Assembly (NCBI RefSeq): GCF_003063265.1
Contig: NZ_NERU01000027.1
Coordinates: 1-38,802 of the forward strand
Direction: 5' to 3'
Origin: Limnohabitans sp. WS1
Lineage (GTDB): Bacteria; Pseudomonadota; Gammaproteobacteria; Burkholderiales; Burkholderiaceae_C
Length of the DNA: 38,802 nucleotides
Shown one piece after another: positions 31,630-37,728 of the stretch (positions are counted from its first letter, which is position 1; every line of letters begins with the position of its first letter). A program made the translations under genes and the position numbers. The notes beneath the pieces are model-generated. The model saw nothing but the letters and a program-made list of their open reading frames with translations, ran no database searches and had not been told where the DNA came from.

Positions 31630-32256
31630 TCACAAGCTCTGTTGATAACGCGCCAGCATCTGGGCCTGGGTTTCGACCTCGATCTCTTCGCCCTTGAAGG
31701 TGCGAATTTGGTCGCGCAGCATTTCGGCCATGCTGGGCAGTTGCGCCCGGTCCGTCTGGCGCGAAGCGTCCCACAGCTGCGAGCGCATGAAGGCCTTGGC
31801 GCAATGCAGGTACACCGACTCCACCGTCAGGCGGATCACCAGCGTGGGCGTGCGCCGTGCATCGGCACACAGCGCCAGATCGGCCGGGTCGGTGGACAGC
31901 ACAGCGCGGCCATTCACGCGTAAAGTCTCGTCAAAACCCGGCACCATGAACAAAGTGCCCACACGGCCGGTGGCAATGATGTTCTCCAGCGTGTCCAGTC
32001 GGTTGTTGCCCGGCGCATCGGGCAGCAAGATGGTCTGCGCGTCCAGCACTTTGACAAAACCCGGCTCGCCCCCGCGCGGCGACGCGTCCATCTGCCCATG
32101 GGCATCACTGCTGGCCAGCACCACAAACGGCGACAAACCAATGAACTGCACCGCATGCGCGTCGAGTGACGGGATTTCTTTTTTGAGCGCACGCTCACGG
32201 GCGGGACCATAGAGCTGGCGCAGGGCGGGGAGGGTGGTGATGTGTGGGCTTGTCAT
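31630..32256 (-). CDS. PPOX-type flavoprotein (MSMEG_1061-like)
   Basis: A 208-residue FMN-binding split-barrel protein of the pyridoxamine 5'-phosphate oxidase superfamily, close to the MSMEG_1061 group. Family stretches: FIGLSPFVVLASSDAHGQMD, ASPRGGEPGFVKVLD, DAPGNNRLDTLENIIATGRV, GTLFMVPGFDETLRVNGRAV, and the C-terminal CAKAFMRSQLWD. The substrate is unknown; related enzymes reduce or oxidise small heterocycles with F420 or FMN. It is convergent with polA across a 189-base gap in which no terminator or gene is evident. Upstream of it the accessory island begins. Confidence 0.85.
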   Translation of the reverse strand: MTSPHITTLPALRQLYGPARERALKKEIPSLDAHAVQFIGLSPFVVLASSDAHGQMDASPRGGEPGFVKVLDAQTILLPDAPGNNRLDTLENIIATGRVGTLFMVPGFDETLRVNGRAVLSTDPADLALCADARRTPTLVIRLTVESVYLHCAKAFMRSQLWDASRQTDRAQLPSMAEMLRDQIRTFKGEEIEVETQAQMLARYQQSL

Positions 32257-32408
32257 CGGAGGGACGCTTGCATTCAGTGAGTGAGATTGGACCTTAGGGC
32301 TTCTGTCAAGCTTGCCACACTTGCTGGGTGGCTTAAGTGATTGATCCGGCCCTGAGAAGTTTGAAGTGGAAGGCTTGCCTTGGGGACAGTGATCAACGAT
32401 GGGGGCTT

Positions 32409-32436
32409 TGTGGGAGCCCCGCCCTCGGGGCGATGG
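32409..32436 (+). repeat. REP-like unit
   Basis: TGTGGGAGCCCCGCCCTCGG then GGCGATGG, the same plus-type unit as at 334-361, about 32 kb away. It directly abuts the displaced HEPN/NTase fragment, and its final bases merge with that fragment's edge. Confidence 0.85.
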
Positions 32437-32576
32437 GTGCTGCCCGTTCGCAGCAAGCCTGCGATTTCGGCTGCATCGGGCGGCTCAGGTTTTCAAGTGG
32501 GGTGGGTGGGCTCATGTTGCGGTGACTCCTCCTGGCCGATCAGCCATATTTTGGGCTGTTGCATCACATGGTTGAA
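32437..32576 (-). pseudogene. Displaced copy of the NTase/HEPN gene junction
   Basis: This stretch repeats the 3' end of the nucleotidyltransferase gene and the 5' end of the HEPN gene found at about 33942-34111 (from GTGCTGCCCGTTCGCAGCAA through the overlapping stop/start to the QQPKIWLIGQEE codons), with a few substitutions and one 29-base internal deletion between GAGC direct repeats in the HEPN part. Both genes are truncated here, so it encodes nothing complete. One side abuts a REP unit and the other the relE remnant. Confidence 0.85.
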
Positions 32577-32762
32577 GTAGATCACGCGGCTTCCGCTTCC
32601 TTTGCCCATGCCCGGCCTCGACCAGCGAATTTTCCGCACACCACCCGATTTCGGCACCACGTCACCGGCTTCGGGATTGAACGCAATATGCGCGAAGAAT
32701 TCATCTTTTTCTTTTTCTGTCCAATAGTCAGACCCTTGGCTTTGGAAGAGAGGCGATTCGAC
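32575..32762 (-). pseudogene. RelE/HigB-type toxin remnant
   Basis: On the minus strand the frame reads ESPLFQSQGSDYWTEKEKDE, then FNPEAGDVVPKSGGVRKIRW and GKGSGSRVIYFN, the body of a RelE/HigB2-type toxin that normally has about 110 residues. The start has been replaced by REP sequence. The end is fused in frame to the nucleotidyltransferase C-terminus from the displaced fragment (IWLIGQEESPQHEP), so the final third of the toxin is gone. An open frame of 97 codons results, but it is a chimera. No antitoxin gene follows. Confidence 0.75.
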
Positions 32763-32962
32763 GCCCTCGCCGCGATAGGGCCTCACGGACCACCACCCAT
32801 CGCCCCGAGGGTGGGGCTCCCACAGGGTCTGTAGGGCTCATCGCTGAGCCTTTTGATACAGCCCGATGAAGTTTGCAAAAACGCTTTTTGTAGGAGCGGC
32901 GCCCTCGCCGCGATAGAGCCTCACGGACCACCACCCATCGCCCCGAGGGCGGGGCTCCGACA
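32759..32962. repeat. Cluster of REP-like units, two types
   Basis: Minus-orientation units lie at 32797-32824 and 32935-32962 (CCATCGCCCCGAGGG then a GGGGCTCC end). A plus unit of a second type is at 32889-32914 (TGTAGGAGCGGCGCCCTCGC then CGCGAT), with a half copy at 32759-32776. The stretch GCGATAG-GCCTCACGGACCA occurs twice, at 32771 and 32909, so the pair was duplicated as a unit. The half copy has replaced the start of the relE remnant. Confidence 0.8.
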
Positions 32963-33021
32963 CAGATCACGGTGCTCAAGAAAAGTTGTTCACTTCAAAC
33001 TTCACAGGGCCGGATCAATAG

Positions 33022-33561
33022 CTAAAACCCCGACCCCGGCTCACTCAAAAACACCAGCTCCTCGGGCGTGGACTGTCGGCCCAAGATGGCGTTGCGGTGG
33101 GGGTAGCGGCCAAAGCGCTCGATGATGGCTTGGTGGCGCTGCTCAAAGCGCAGGGTGTCTTCCAGGCCCGGCTGCGCAAACAGGAGGGCGGCTTGGGTGT
33201 GCACCAGGGCGGACTCGCTGTGCATGTAGGGCATGTAGGCAAAGCTGCGCTGCGCCAAGGGCAGGCTGCGGTCTTGCCCACTGGCCACCAGCTCTTGCGC
33301 CAGCGCCAAGGCCAGTGCGTCTTGCGCAAAGGCTCGGGGGCTGTCGCGGTACACATTGCGCGAGAACTGGTCGAGCACCAAAACCTCGGCCAAACGCCCC
33401 TCGGGCGTGGCGCGCCAGGCAAACAACTCACACCGCGACGCCGCCGCCAGCGTGGCCCCGAAGCGGGTGCGGATGGCTTCGTCCAAGGCGGCGTCTTTGG
33501 CGAAGTGGTCCTTGGGGGTGAGTTCGGTGAACCAGAAGTGCAGGATGGAGTGGGGTTGCAT
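33022..33561 (-). CDS. DUF924 family protein, intact copy (A)
   Basis: A 179-residue DUF924 protein, a helical tetratricopeptide-like family of unknown function. Family landmarks: ILHFWFTELTPKDHFAKDAA, FAWRATPEGRLAEVLVLDQF, SRNVYRDSPRAFAQD, FAYMPYMHSESALVHTQAA, GRYPHRNAILGRQSTPEEL, ending EPGSGF. The ATG at 33561 matches the family start; the frame extends 60 bases upstream with no family sequence. It lies 66 bases behind the HEPN gene on the same strand. A second copy at 34719 and a third fragment at 35898 are closely similar, so this locus has been duplicated. Confidence 0.9.
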   Translation of the reverse strand: MQPHSILHFWFTELTPKDHFAKDAALDEAIRTRFGATLAAASRCELFAWRATPEGRLAEVLVLDQFSRNVYRDSPRAFAQDALALALAQELVASGQDRSLPLAQRSFAYMPYMHSESALVHTQAALLFAQPGLEDTLRFEQRHQAIIERFGRYPHRNAILGRQSTPEELVFLSEPGSGF

Positions 33562-33627
33562 GTGAAAAATGTCTCCAGCTGCATGCGGCGCTGTCGAGAA
33601 CGCCAGCGCTGTCACGGGCATGGCTGT

Positions 33628-34047
33628 TCAGTCAGGGGATTGAAGGGCGATCAAAACGCGTTGGGCGGCGGCGATCAGATCGGTGACAAGGCGTTTATCG
33701 ACATCCATCATGCCTTCGTACTCGCCCAGGTTGCGCTTGTTGTGACACAAGTCCAGCACGCGCCAAACCTCAGGCCCCAGCCCCAGTGTGTGTGGCAATG
33801 CCTGAAAGACGATGTAGCGGTTGCTCGGGCGAAAGCCTTTCTTTCGCAATGCAGCCAAACACAAGGCGTGAGCCGCGTTGTAGGCCAGATCAAAGCGGCT
33901 TTCCAATGCCAGTGTGGCGTTGGTTGCGTCGGTTAAACGGGTGCTGCCCGTTCGCAGCAAACCCGCGATTTCGGCGGCGTCGGGTGGCTCAGCTTTGAGC
34001 GAGCCGCTGGGGCCGCTCAGGTTTTCAAGTGGGGTGGGTGGGCTCAT
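33628..34047 (-). CDS. HEPN-like partner of a nucleotidyltransferase
   Basis: A 139-residue helical protein of the HEPN type. Landmarks are ESRFDLAYNAAHALCLAALR in the first helices and KRNLGEYEGMMDVD near residue 107. The canonical RNase motif R-x4-6-H is not seen; instead there is RNLGEYEG, as in one HEPN branch paired with wHTH-nucleotidyltransferases. In HEPN/MNT modules the HEPN protein is the toxin and the nucleotidyltransferase neutralises it by nucleotidylation. Its start overlaps the nucleotidyltransferase stop by 23 bases, so the two are coupled. Pairing is strong from context; toxic activity is inference. Confidence 0.8.
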   Translation of the reverse strand: MSPPTPLENLSGPSGSLKAEPPDAAEIAGLLRTGSTRLTDATNATLALESRFDLAYNAAHALCLAALRKKGFRPSNRYIVFQALPHTLGLGPEVWRVLDLCHNKRNLGEYEGMMDVDKRLVTDLIAAAQRVLIALQSPD

Positions 34048-34648
34048 GTTGCGGTGACTCCTCCTGGCCGATCAGCCATATCTTTGGCTGTTGCAGCACG
34101 CGGTTGATGAAGGCATTGTCACCCAGTTGACGGGCTTTGAAGTCGGCCACTGTGTAAAGCGCCGGGTTGATCGTGCGGCCCAATGTTTGGCTGGCGGCTT
34201 CGAGCGCGCCAAACACATCGCCATAGCCCAGCGTGTCGCTGGCCAGCAGCACGTCGATATCGCTGGCGCTGGTGTCTTGCTGCTTGGCCATGGAGCCAAA
34301 CACAAACGCCAGCGAAATTTGCGGCGTAATCGGCAAAAGTGCCGTACGCAGCACATCGGCCAGCCCCATGGTTTTCAGCACCAGAGCGCGCAACTCGGCA
34401 AACACGGGCGAAGCTGCGTTGGCCTGAAAGTGTTTTTGGTTGCCCTGCTTGCGCACCGTGAGCAAACCTGCTGCAGCCAGATCGGCCAACTCGCGCTGGA
34501 CAGCCCCTGCGCCCGACTGAGCCAGGCCAATGACTTCGTTGGTGTAGAAGCTGCGGTCCGGCGCAACAAACAGCACGGCCAGCACGCGCTGACGCACCTT
34601 TGAAAACAGCGCGTCGGCGATGCAAGTGGTGATTGAAGCGGCATTCAT
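34025..34648 (-). CDS. wHTH-nucleotidyltransferase (MNT-type antitoxin)
   Basis: A protein of 207 residues from this start. Residues about 8-80 form a winged HTH (ALFSKVRQRVLAVLF, YTNEVIGLAQSGAGAVQREL, GLLTVRKQGNQKHFQ). From about 105 a minimal nucleotidyltransferase domain carries FVFGSMAKQQDTSASDIDVL, with the GS-x10-D-x-D catalytic pattern. The end RVLQQPKIWLIG is typical of this branch. It would add a nucleotide to the HEPN partner and also bind DNA. ATGs at 34669 and 34654 are possible; 34648 is chosen because related proteins start MN-x-IT-x-ALFSK and because operator-like repeats cover the upstream codons. Confidence 0.82.
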   Translation of the reverse strand: MNAASITTCIADALFSKVRQRVLAVLFVAPDRSFYTNEVIGLAQSGAGAVQRELADLAAAGLLTVRKQGNQKHFQANAASPVFAELRALVLKTMGLADVLRTALLPITPQISLAFVFGSMAKQQDTSASDIDVLLASDTLGYGDVFGALEAASQTLGRTINPALYTVADFKARQLGDNAFINRVLQQPKIWLIGQEESPQHEPTHPT

Positions 34649-34684
34649 ACCCATAATGGGTTTGATCATACCTTATTTGGGTAT
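34647..34684. promoter_or_regulatory. Two phased operator-like inverted repeats at NTase/HEPN start
   Basis: Two similar 17-bp imperfect palindromes, ATACCCATAATGGGTTT (34647-34663) and ATACCTTATTTGGGTAT (34668-34684), lie 21 bases apart start to start, two helical turns. They overlap the likely -10 (TATGAT on the minus strand, 34670-34665) and the start codons of the wHTH-nucleotidyltransferase, which is the obvious candidate repressor. Confidence 0.6.
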
Positions 34685-34718
34685 TTTTGGGGCGTCAGAG
34701 CACTTCAGCTGTTTGGAC

Positions 34719-35258
34719 CTAAAACCCCGACCCCGGCTCCTTCAAAAACGCCAGCTCCTCGAGCGTGGATGGGCGGCCGAGGATGGCGTTGCGGTGGGGG
34801 TAGCGGCCAAAGCGGTCGATGATGGCTTGGTGGCGCTGCACGAAGCGCAGGGTGTCTTCCAGGCCCGGCTGCGCAAACAGGAGGGCGGCTTGGGTGTGCA
34901 CCAGGGCGGACTCGCTGTGCATATAGGGCATGTAGGCAAAGCTGCGCTGCGCCAAGGGCAGGCTGCGGTCTTGCCCACTGGCCACCAGCTCTTACGCCAA
35001 CGCCAAGGCCAGCGCGTCTTGCGCAAAGGCTTGGGGGGTGTCGCGGTACACGTTGCGCGAGAACTGGTCGAGCACCAAGACCTCGGCCAAGCGCCCCTCG
35101 GGCGTGGCACGCCAGGCAAACAACTCACACCGCGCCGTCGCTAACAGCGTGGCCCCGAAGCGGGCGCGGATGGTTTCGTCCAGGGCGGCGTCTTTGGCGA
35201 AGTGGTGCTTGGGGGTGAGTTCGGTGAACCAGAAATCCGGGACGTCGTGGGCTTGCAT
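34719..35258 (-). pseudogene. DUF924 copy B, interrupted by one nonsense codon
   Basis: The full 179-codon DUF924 frame is present, collinear with copy A with few differences and without frameshift, from MQAHDVPDFWFTELTPKHHF to EPGSGF. Codon 89, Gln (CAA) in copy A, is TAA here (34994-34992), leaving an 88-residue N-terminal open frame and a separate downstream part. No other disabling change is seen, so inactivation is recent or suppressed. It starts 3 bases after the ParE gene stop, so it is in the ParE transcript. Confidence 0.85.
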
Positions 35259-35261
35259 GAC

Positions 35262-35555
35262 TCAGTTCACCCGGCCCTGCCAATACGCCGGGCGACGGTG
35301 CAAATGCGCGACTGCAACAACCAAAATGGTGTCTTGATCGACGTTGTAGATGACGCCGTATGGAAATCTGCGCAGTCGGCAGCGACGCGTCTGGTTTGAA
35401 AGCGGATGCCAGCCAGTTGGATGGCGCTCAATGAGCTGGATGGTGCGAAGAAACTCCACCAAAAACGAATCACCCAAGCCAGGCGCTTGTTGAGCGTACC
35501 AATGGATCGCCTCGTCCAGCTCGGATTGAGCTGCGGGCAAGAGGCGCACGTTCAT
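35262..35555 (-). CDS. RelE/ParE family toxin
   Basis: A 97-residue RelE/ParE-fold toxin. It starts with the family helix pair (LLPAAQSELDEAIHWYAQQA, PGLGDSFLVEFLRTIQLIER), has the P-x-GW-x-P-L turn and the core strand RRFPYGVIYNVDQDTILVVA, and ends with the typical AHLHRRPAYWQGR. Whether it poisons gyrase (ParE) or cuts mRNA (RelE) cannot be read; the (R/K)-x-P-Y-x-(V/I)-x-Y pattern and H-x-RRPxYW end suit ParE. Its ATG overlaps the antitoxin stop by four bases (ATGA). Confidence 0.9.
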   Translation of the reverse strand: MNVRLLPAAQSELDEAIHWYAQQAPGLGDSFLVEFLRTIQLIERHPTGWHPLSNQTRRCRLRRFPYGVIYNVDQDTILVVAVAHLHRRPAYWQGRVN

Positions 35556-35776
35556 GCCGTTTTGACTTGGTATTTGGCAATAACTTCATTCAAGGGGATG
35601 GCTTGCACCTCACCCCGGCGATAGGCCGAAAGACGAGATTCGGCCTCTTGTGCCCATTGCATATCCAGAGAGTCGTCCCGCTCGTCCAAGGTGTCCAGGA
35701 TCTGATCAACCAAAGCCATGCGCTCCTCGGGGGGCAGTTGTGATGCTTGATCGCAGAGTTGTTTGGCGGTTGGCAT
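35552..35776 (-). CDS. Addiction module antitoxin (TIGR02574-like)
   Basis: A 74-residue antitoxin of the short addiction-module family that partners RelE/ParE toxins. It has the typical helical start (LCDQASQLPPEERMALVDQI, LDTL) and the W-x-x-E-x-x-x-R-L-x-A-Y-R-R-G-E segment (MQWAQEAESRLSAYRRGEVQ) followed by AIPLNEVIAKY, the part that wraps the toxin. The ATG at 35776 has a GGAG site and gives the usual MPTAKQL start. Coupled to the toxin by an ATGA overlap. Confidence 0.88.
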   Translation of the reverse strand: MPTAKQLCDQASQLPPEERMALVDQILDTLDERDDSLDMQWAQEAESRLSAYRRGEVQAIPLNEVIAKYQVKTA

Positions 35777-35897
35777 GGGGGACTCCAAAGGGCGAGGGAA
35801 AGTCAGTTTAGCGAAGTTCAGCGCTTAAGGACATTCATGCCGGTATCAAATCCGTTGTGATGTGAAGGGTCGCACCTGAACGCCAAGCTGCGAGGGT

Positions 35898-35965
35898 TAA
35901 AACCCCGACCCCGGCTCACTTAAACACGCCAGCTCCTCGTGCGTAGACTCGCTGTGCACATAGCT
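35898..35965 (-). pseudogene. DUF924 copy C, internally deleted fragment
   Basis: The minus strand reads YVHSES-THEELACLSEPGSGF and a stop: the HSES segment joined in frame to the last codons of DUF924 (TPEEL...EPGSGF in copy A). About 50 codons between are missing and everything before is absent. The last 20 bases before and including the stop are the same block that ends copies A and B. It is the third copy of the same gene end within 3 kb. Confidence 0.8.
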
Positions 35966-36000
35966 CGTAAGTAAGCAAAAAGCCAAGCTGACTTAGAATG

Positions 36001-36014
36001 TGCAGAATTCTGCA
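36001..36014. promoter_or_regulatory. Perfect palindrome upstream of the Phd antitoxin gene
   Basis: TGCAGAATTCTGCA is a perfect 14-bp palindrome, right after a possible -10 (TAGAAT, 35994-35999) and 19 bases before the phd-type ATG. Phd/YefM antitoxins repress their own promoter through such palindromes, so this is a plausible operator. Confidence 0.55.
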
Positions 36015-36032
36015 AGGTCATAGGAGCCAGTC

Positions 36033-36353
36033 ATGGGTTTTTCTGCCAGCGACGTCGTGCCATTCACGCACGCACGCGCCCATCTGTCAGAGCTGGCCGA
36101 CCAGGCCAAGGCCGGGGCAGAGAAGATCATCACCAAAAACGGCGAGAGCTATGTTGCGCTGATCGACTCTGACCGACTGGACTACTACCACCGCCTGGAG
36201 CGCGAACGCATTCACCTGCTGTTGATCGATGATGCCCAACGCGGCCTGGCCGACATCACCGCTGGACGCACGTTTGAAGCAGACGCCGCGCTCGCCCAGC
36301 TGCAACAAAGACGCAAGACCGCCACCAAACGCCCCGCCAAGCAACGTGGCTGA
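36033..36353 (+). CDS. Phd/YefM family antitoxin
   Basis: A 106-residue antitoxin. The Phd/YefM fold is at residues 7-60: VVPFTHARAHLSELADQAKA is the DNA-binding helical part and IITKNGESYVALIDSDRLDY the conserved core. A longer C-terminal region (HLLLIDDAQRGLADITAGRT, FEADAALAQL) would bind the toxin, and the lysine/arginine-rich end is typical. An AGGAG site precedes the ATG. The stop overlaps the downstream toxin start by 8 bases. Confidence 0.9.
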   Translation: MGFSASDVVPFTHARAHLSELADQAKAGAEKIITKNGESYVALIDSDRLDYYHRLERERIHLLLIDDAQRGLADITAGRTFEADAALAQLQQRRKTATKRPAKQRG

Positions 36354-36723
36354 CCCGCTGTACCAGGTCGAGCTGACCGCCAGCTTCCTGGAGCGCCTTG
36401 AATCCATTGAGGCGTTCCTGGTGGAGGCTGACGCTGGCTTTGCGTTCGATGACTTGCTGGCCGAGTTTCGCGCCACGGTCGTCCCGAACCTGCGGCGCTT
36501 TCCGCGCATCGGGCGGCGCTACTTGGCCAACCCACCGCAGTCCGCCGAGGCGCTGGCGCTGCTGGCGGCCATGCCTGCGGGAGCGCCGGATGCGCTGCGC
36601 GAATACCTGCACGGCGACTATCTTGTGCTCTACGCAGCCATGGAAGCCCAAGAGAAGGTGATCCTGCTGACCATTCGGCACCACCGGCAACTCTCGTTTG
36701 ACTTTGCGCGGCTGTGGCCTTGA
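36346..36723 (+). CDS. RelE/ParE-type toxin paired with Phd
   Basis: A 125-residue protein starting at a GTG that overlaps the antitoxin stop. It reads YQVELTASFLERLESIEAFL, then FRATVVPNLRRFPRIGRRYL, GDYLVLYAAMEAQEKVILLT and IRHHRQLSFDFARLWP, the strand/helix pattern of a RelE/ParE toxin. It is a little longer than usual because of an insert (NPPQSAEALALLAAMPAGAP). GTG is chosen because it follows the antitoxin end directly and the family starts just before YQVELT; the frame is open farther upstream inside the antitoxin gene but without family sequence. Confidence 0.82.
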   Translation: MADPLYQVELTASFLERLESIEAFLVEADAGFAFDDLLAEFRATVVPNLRRFPRIGRRYLANPPQSAEALALLAAMPAGAPDALREYLHGDYLVLYAAMEAQEKVILLTIRHHRQLSFDFARLWP

Positions 36724-36774
36724 GCACAACCCGTAACACCCTCGATTCACCCCAAACAACGTCAAGGTTTCAGC

Positions 36775-37659
36775 ATGGCGAGCATCCCCGACAAGTTCGA
36801 CGCCGACAGCAAAATCAAGCTGTTCGAGTCGCAGCACATTCGCAGCGAATGGGATGCCGAGGCTGAGAAATGGTGGTTCTCGGTGCTGGATGTGGTGGCC
36901 GTGCTGACCGACCAGCCCGACTACAAAAAGGTGCGCAACTACTGGAAGTGGCTCAAGAACAAACTGATCGCTGAAGGCAGTCAGTTGGTTAGTGCCACTA
37001 ACCAACTGAAATTGCCCGCCGCCGATGGCAAAAAATACCTGACCGATGTGGCCGACACCGAGCAAATTTTGCGGCTCATCCAGTCCATCCCCAGCAAGCG
37101 GGCAGAACCTTTCAAGCTGTGGCTAGCCGAAGCGGGCAGCCAGCGCTTGGACCAACTGCAAGACCCGGAGCTGAGCATCGAGCAAGCCATGCTCGACTAC
37201 AAGCGCCTGGGCTACACAGACAACTGGATCAACCAGCGGCTCAAGAGCATCGAGATCAGCAAGGAGCTGACCGACGAGTGGAAAAAGCACGGCTTGCAAG
37301 AAGGGCCTGAGTTCGCCTTTTTGACCGACGTGATCTACAAAACCTGGGCCGACAAAACTGTCAAGGAATACAAGCAGTACAAGGGCCTGAAAAAAGAAAA
37401 CCTGCGCGACAACATGACCAACAAAGAGTTGATCATGAGCATGCTGGCCGAGCTGTCCACCAAGGAAATTTCAGAAGCCGTGCAGCCGCAAACGCTGGAC
37501 GACCACGAAGATGTGGCCAAACGCGGTGGCAGCGTGGCCCGGCAGGCGCGACTCAAGCTGGAGGCCGAAACGGGCAAAAAGCTGGTGAGCCCGCAAAACG
37601 CCAAGCAGCTGCGGGCCTTGGCGCAGAACCTGAGCAAAGAAGCTGAGGGCAAGGCATGA
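36775..37659 (+). CDS. BRO-N domain protein (antirepressor-like)
   Basis: A 294-residue protein with an N-terminal BRO-N/Prophage antirepressor-like domain (IKLFESQHIRSEWDAEAEKW, WFSVLDVVAVLTDQPDYKKV, RNYWKWLKNKL, then LRLIQSIPSKRAEPFKLWLA). The C-terminal half is helical and charged (SIEQAMLDYKRLGYTDNWIN, KTVKEYKQYKGLKKENLRDN) and resembles bacterial DinD/BRO-type proteins rather than a phage KilA-C domain. BRO proteins bind DNA in phages and some respond to DNA damage. No other phage gene is nearby. It lies 51 bases after the Phd/RelE pair on the same strand. Confidence 0.82.
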   Translation: MASIPDKFDADSKIKLFESQHIRSEWDAEAEKWWFSVLDVVAVLTDQPDYKKVRNYWKWLKNKLIAEGSQLVSATNQLKLPAADGKKYLTDVADTEQILRLIQSIPSKRAEPFKLWLAEAGSQRLDQLQDPELSIEQAMLDYKRLGYTDNWINQRLKSIEISKELTDEWKKHGLQEGPEFAFLTDVIYKTWADKTVKEYKQYKGLKKENLRDNMTNKELIMSMLAELSTKEISEAVQPQTLDDHEDVAKRGGSVARQARLKLEAETGKKLVSPQNAKQLRALAQNLSKEAEGKA

Positions 37660-37728
37660 ACACGCACAAGCTCGCCATGTGTGATCCAACCACCAAGTTT
37701 CTGCTTTAAAACTCAAGGCGCTTTGTGG

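Larger units (their letters stand above)
32340..33019. repeat. 680-bp segment bounded by 29-bp inverted repeats
   Basis: Bases 32340-32368 (ATTGATCCGGCCCTGAGAAG then TTTGAAGTG) reappear in inverted orientation at 32991-33019 with one mismatch in 29. The right copy ends 2 bases before the stop codon of the intact DUF924 gene. Between them lie several REP units, a displaced copy of the HEPN/NTase gene junction and a relE remnant, but no transposase. It resembles the outcome of inverted duplication and rearrangement more than a classic insertion element. Confidence 0.75.

Noticed and set aside
32493..32786. 97-codon frame as a genuine RelE toxin gene
   Set aside because: Start is REP-derived and end belongs to the nucleotidyltransferase gene, so it is a chimera of fragments.
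33022..35965. DUF924 copies and TA modules as integron gene cassettes
   Set aside because: No attC-like imperfect palindrome with GTT/AAC core sites at the unit ends, no integrase, and gene orientation changes at the Phd/RelE unit.
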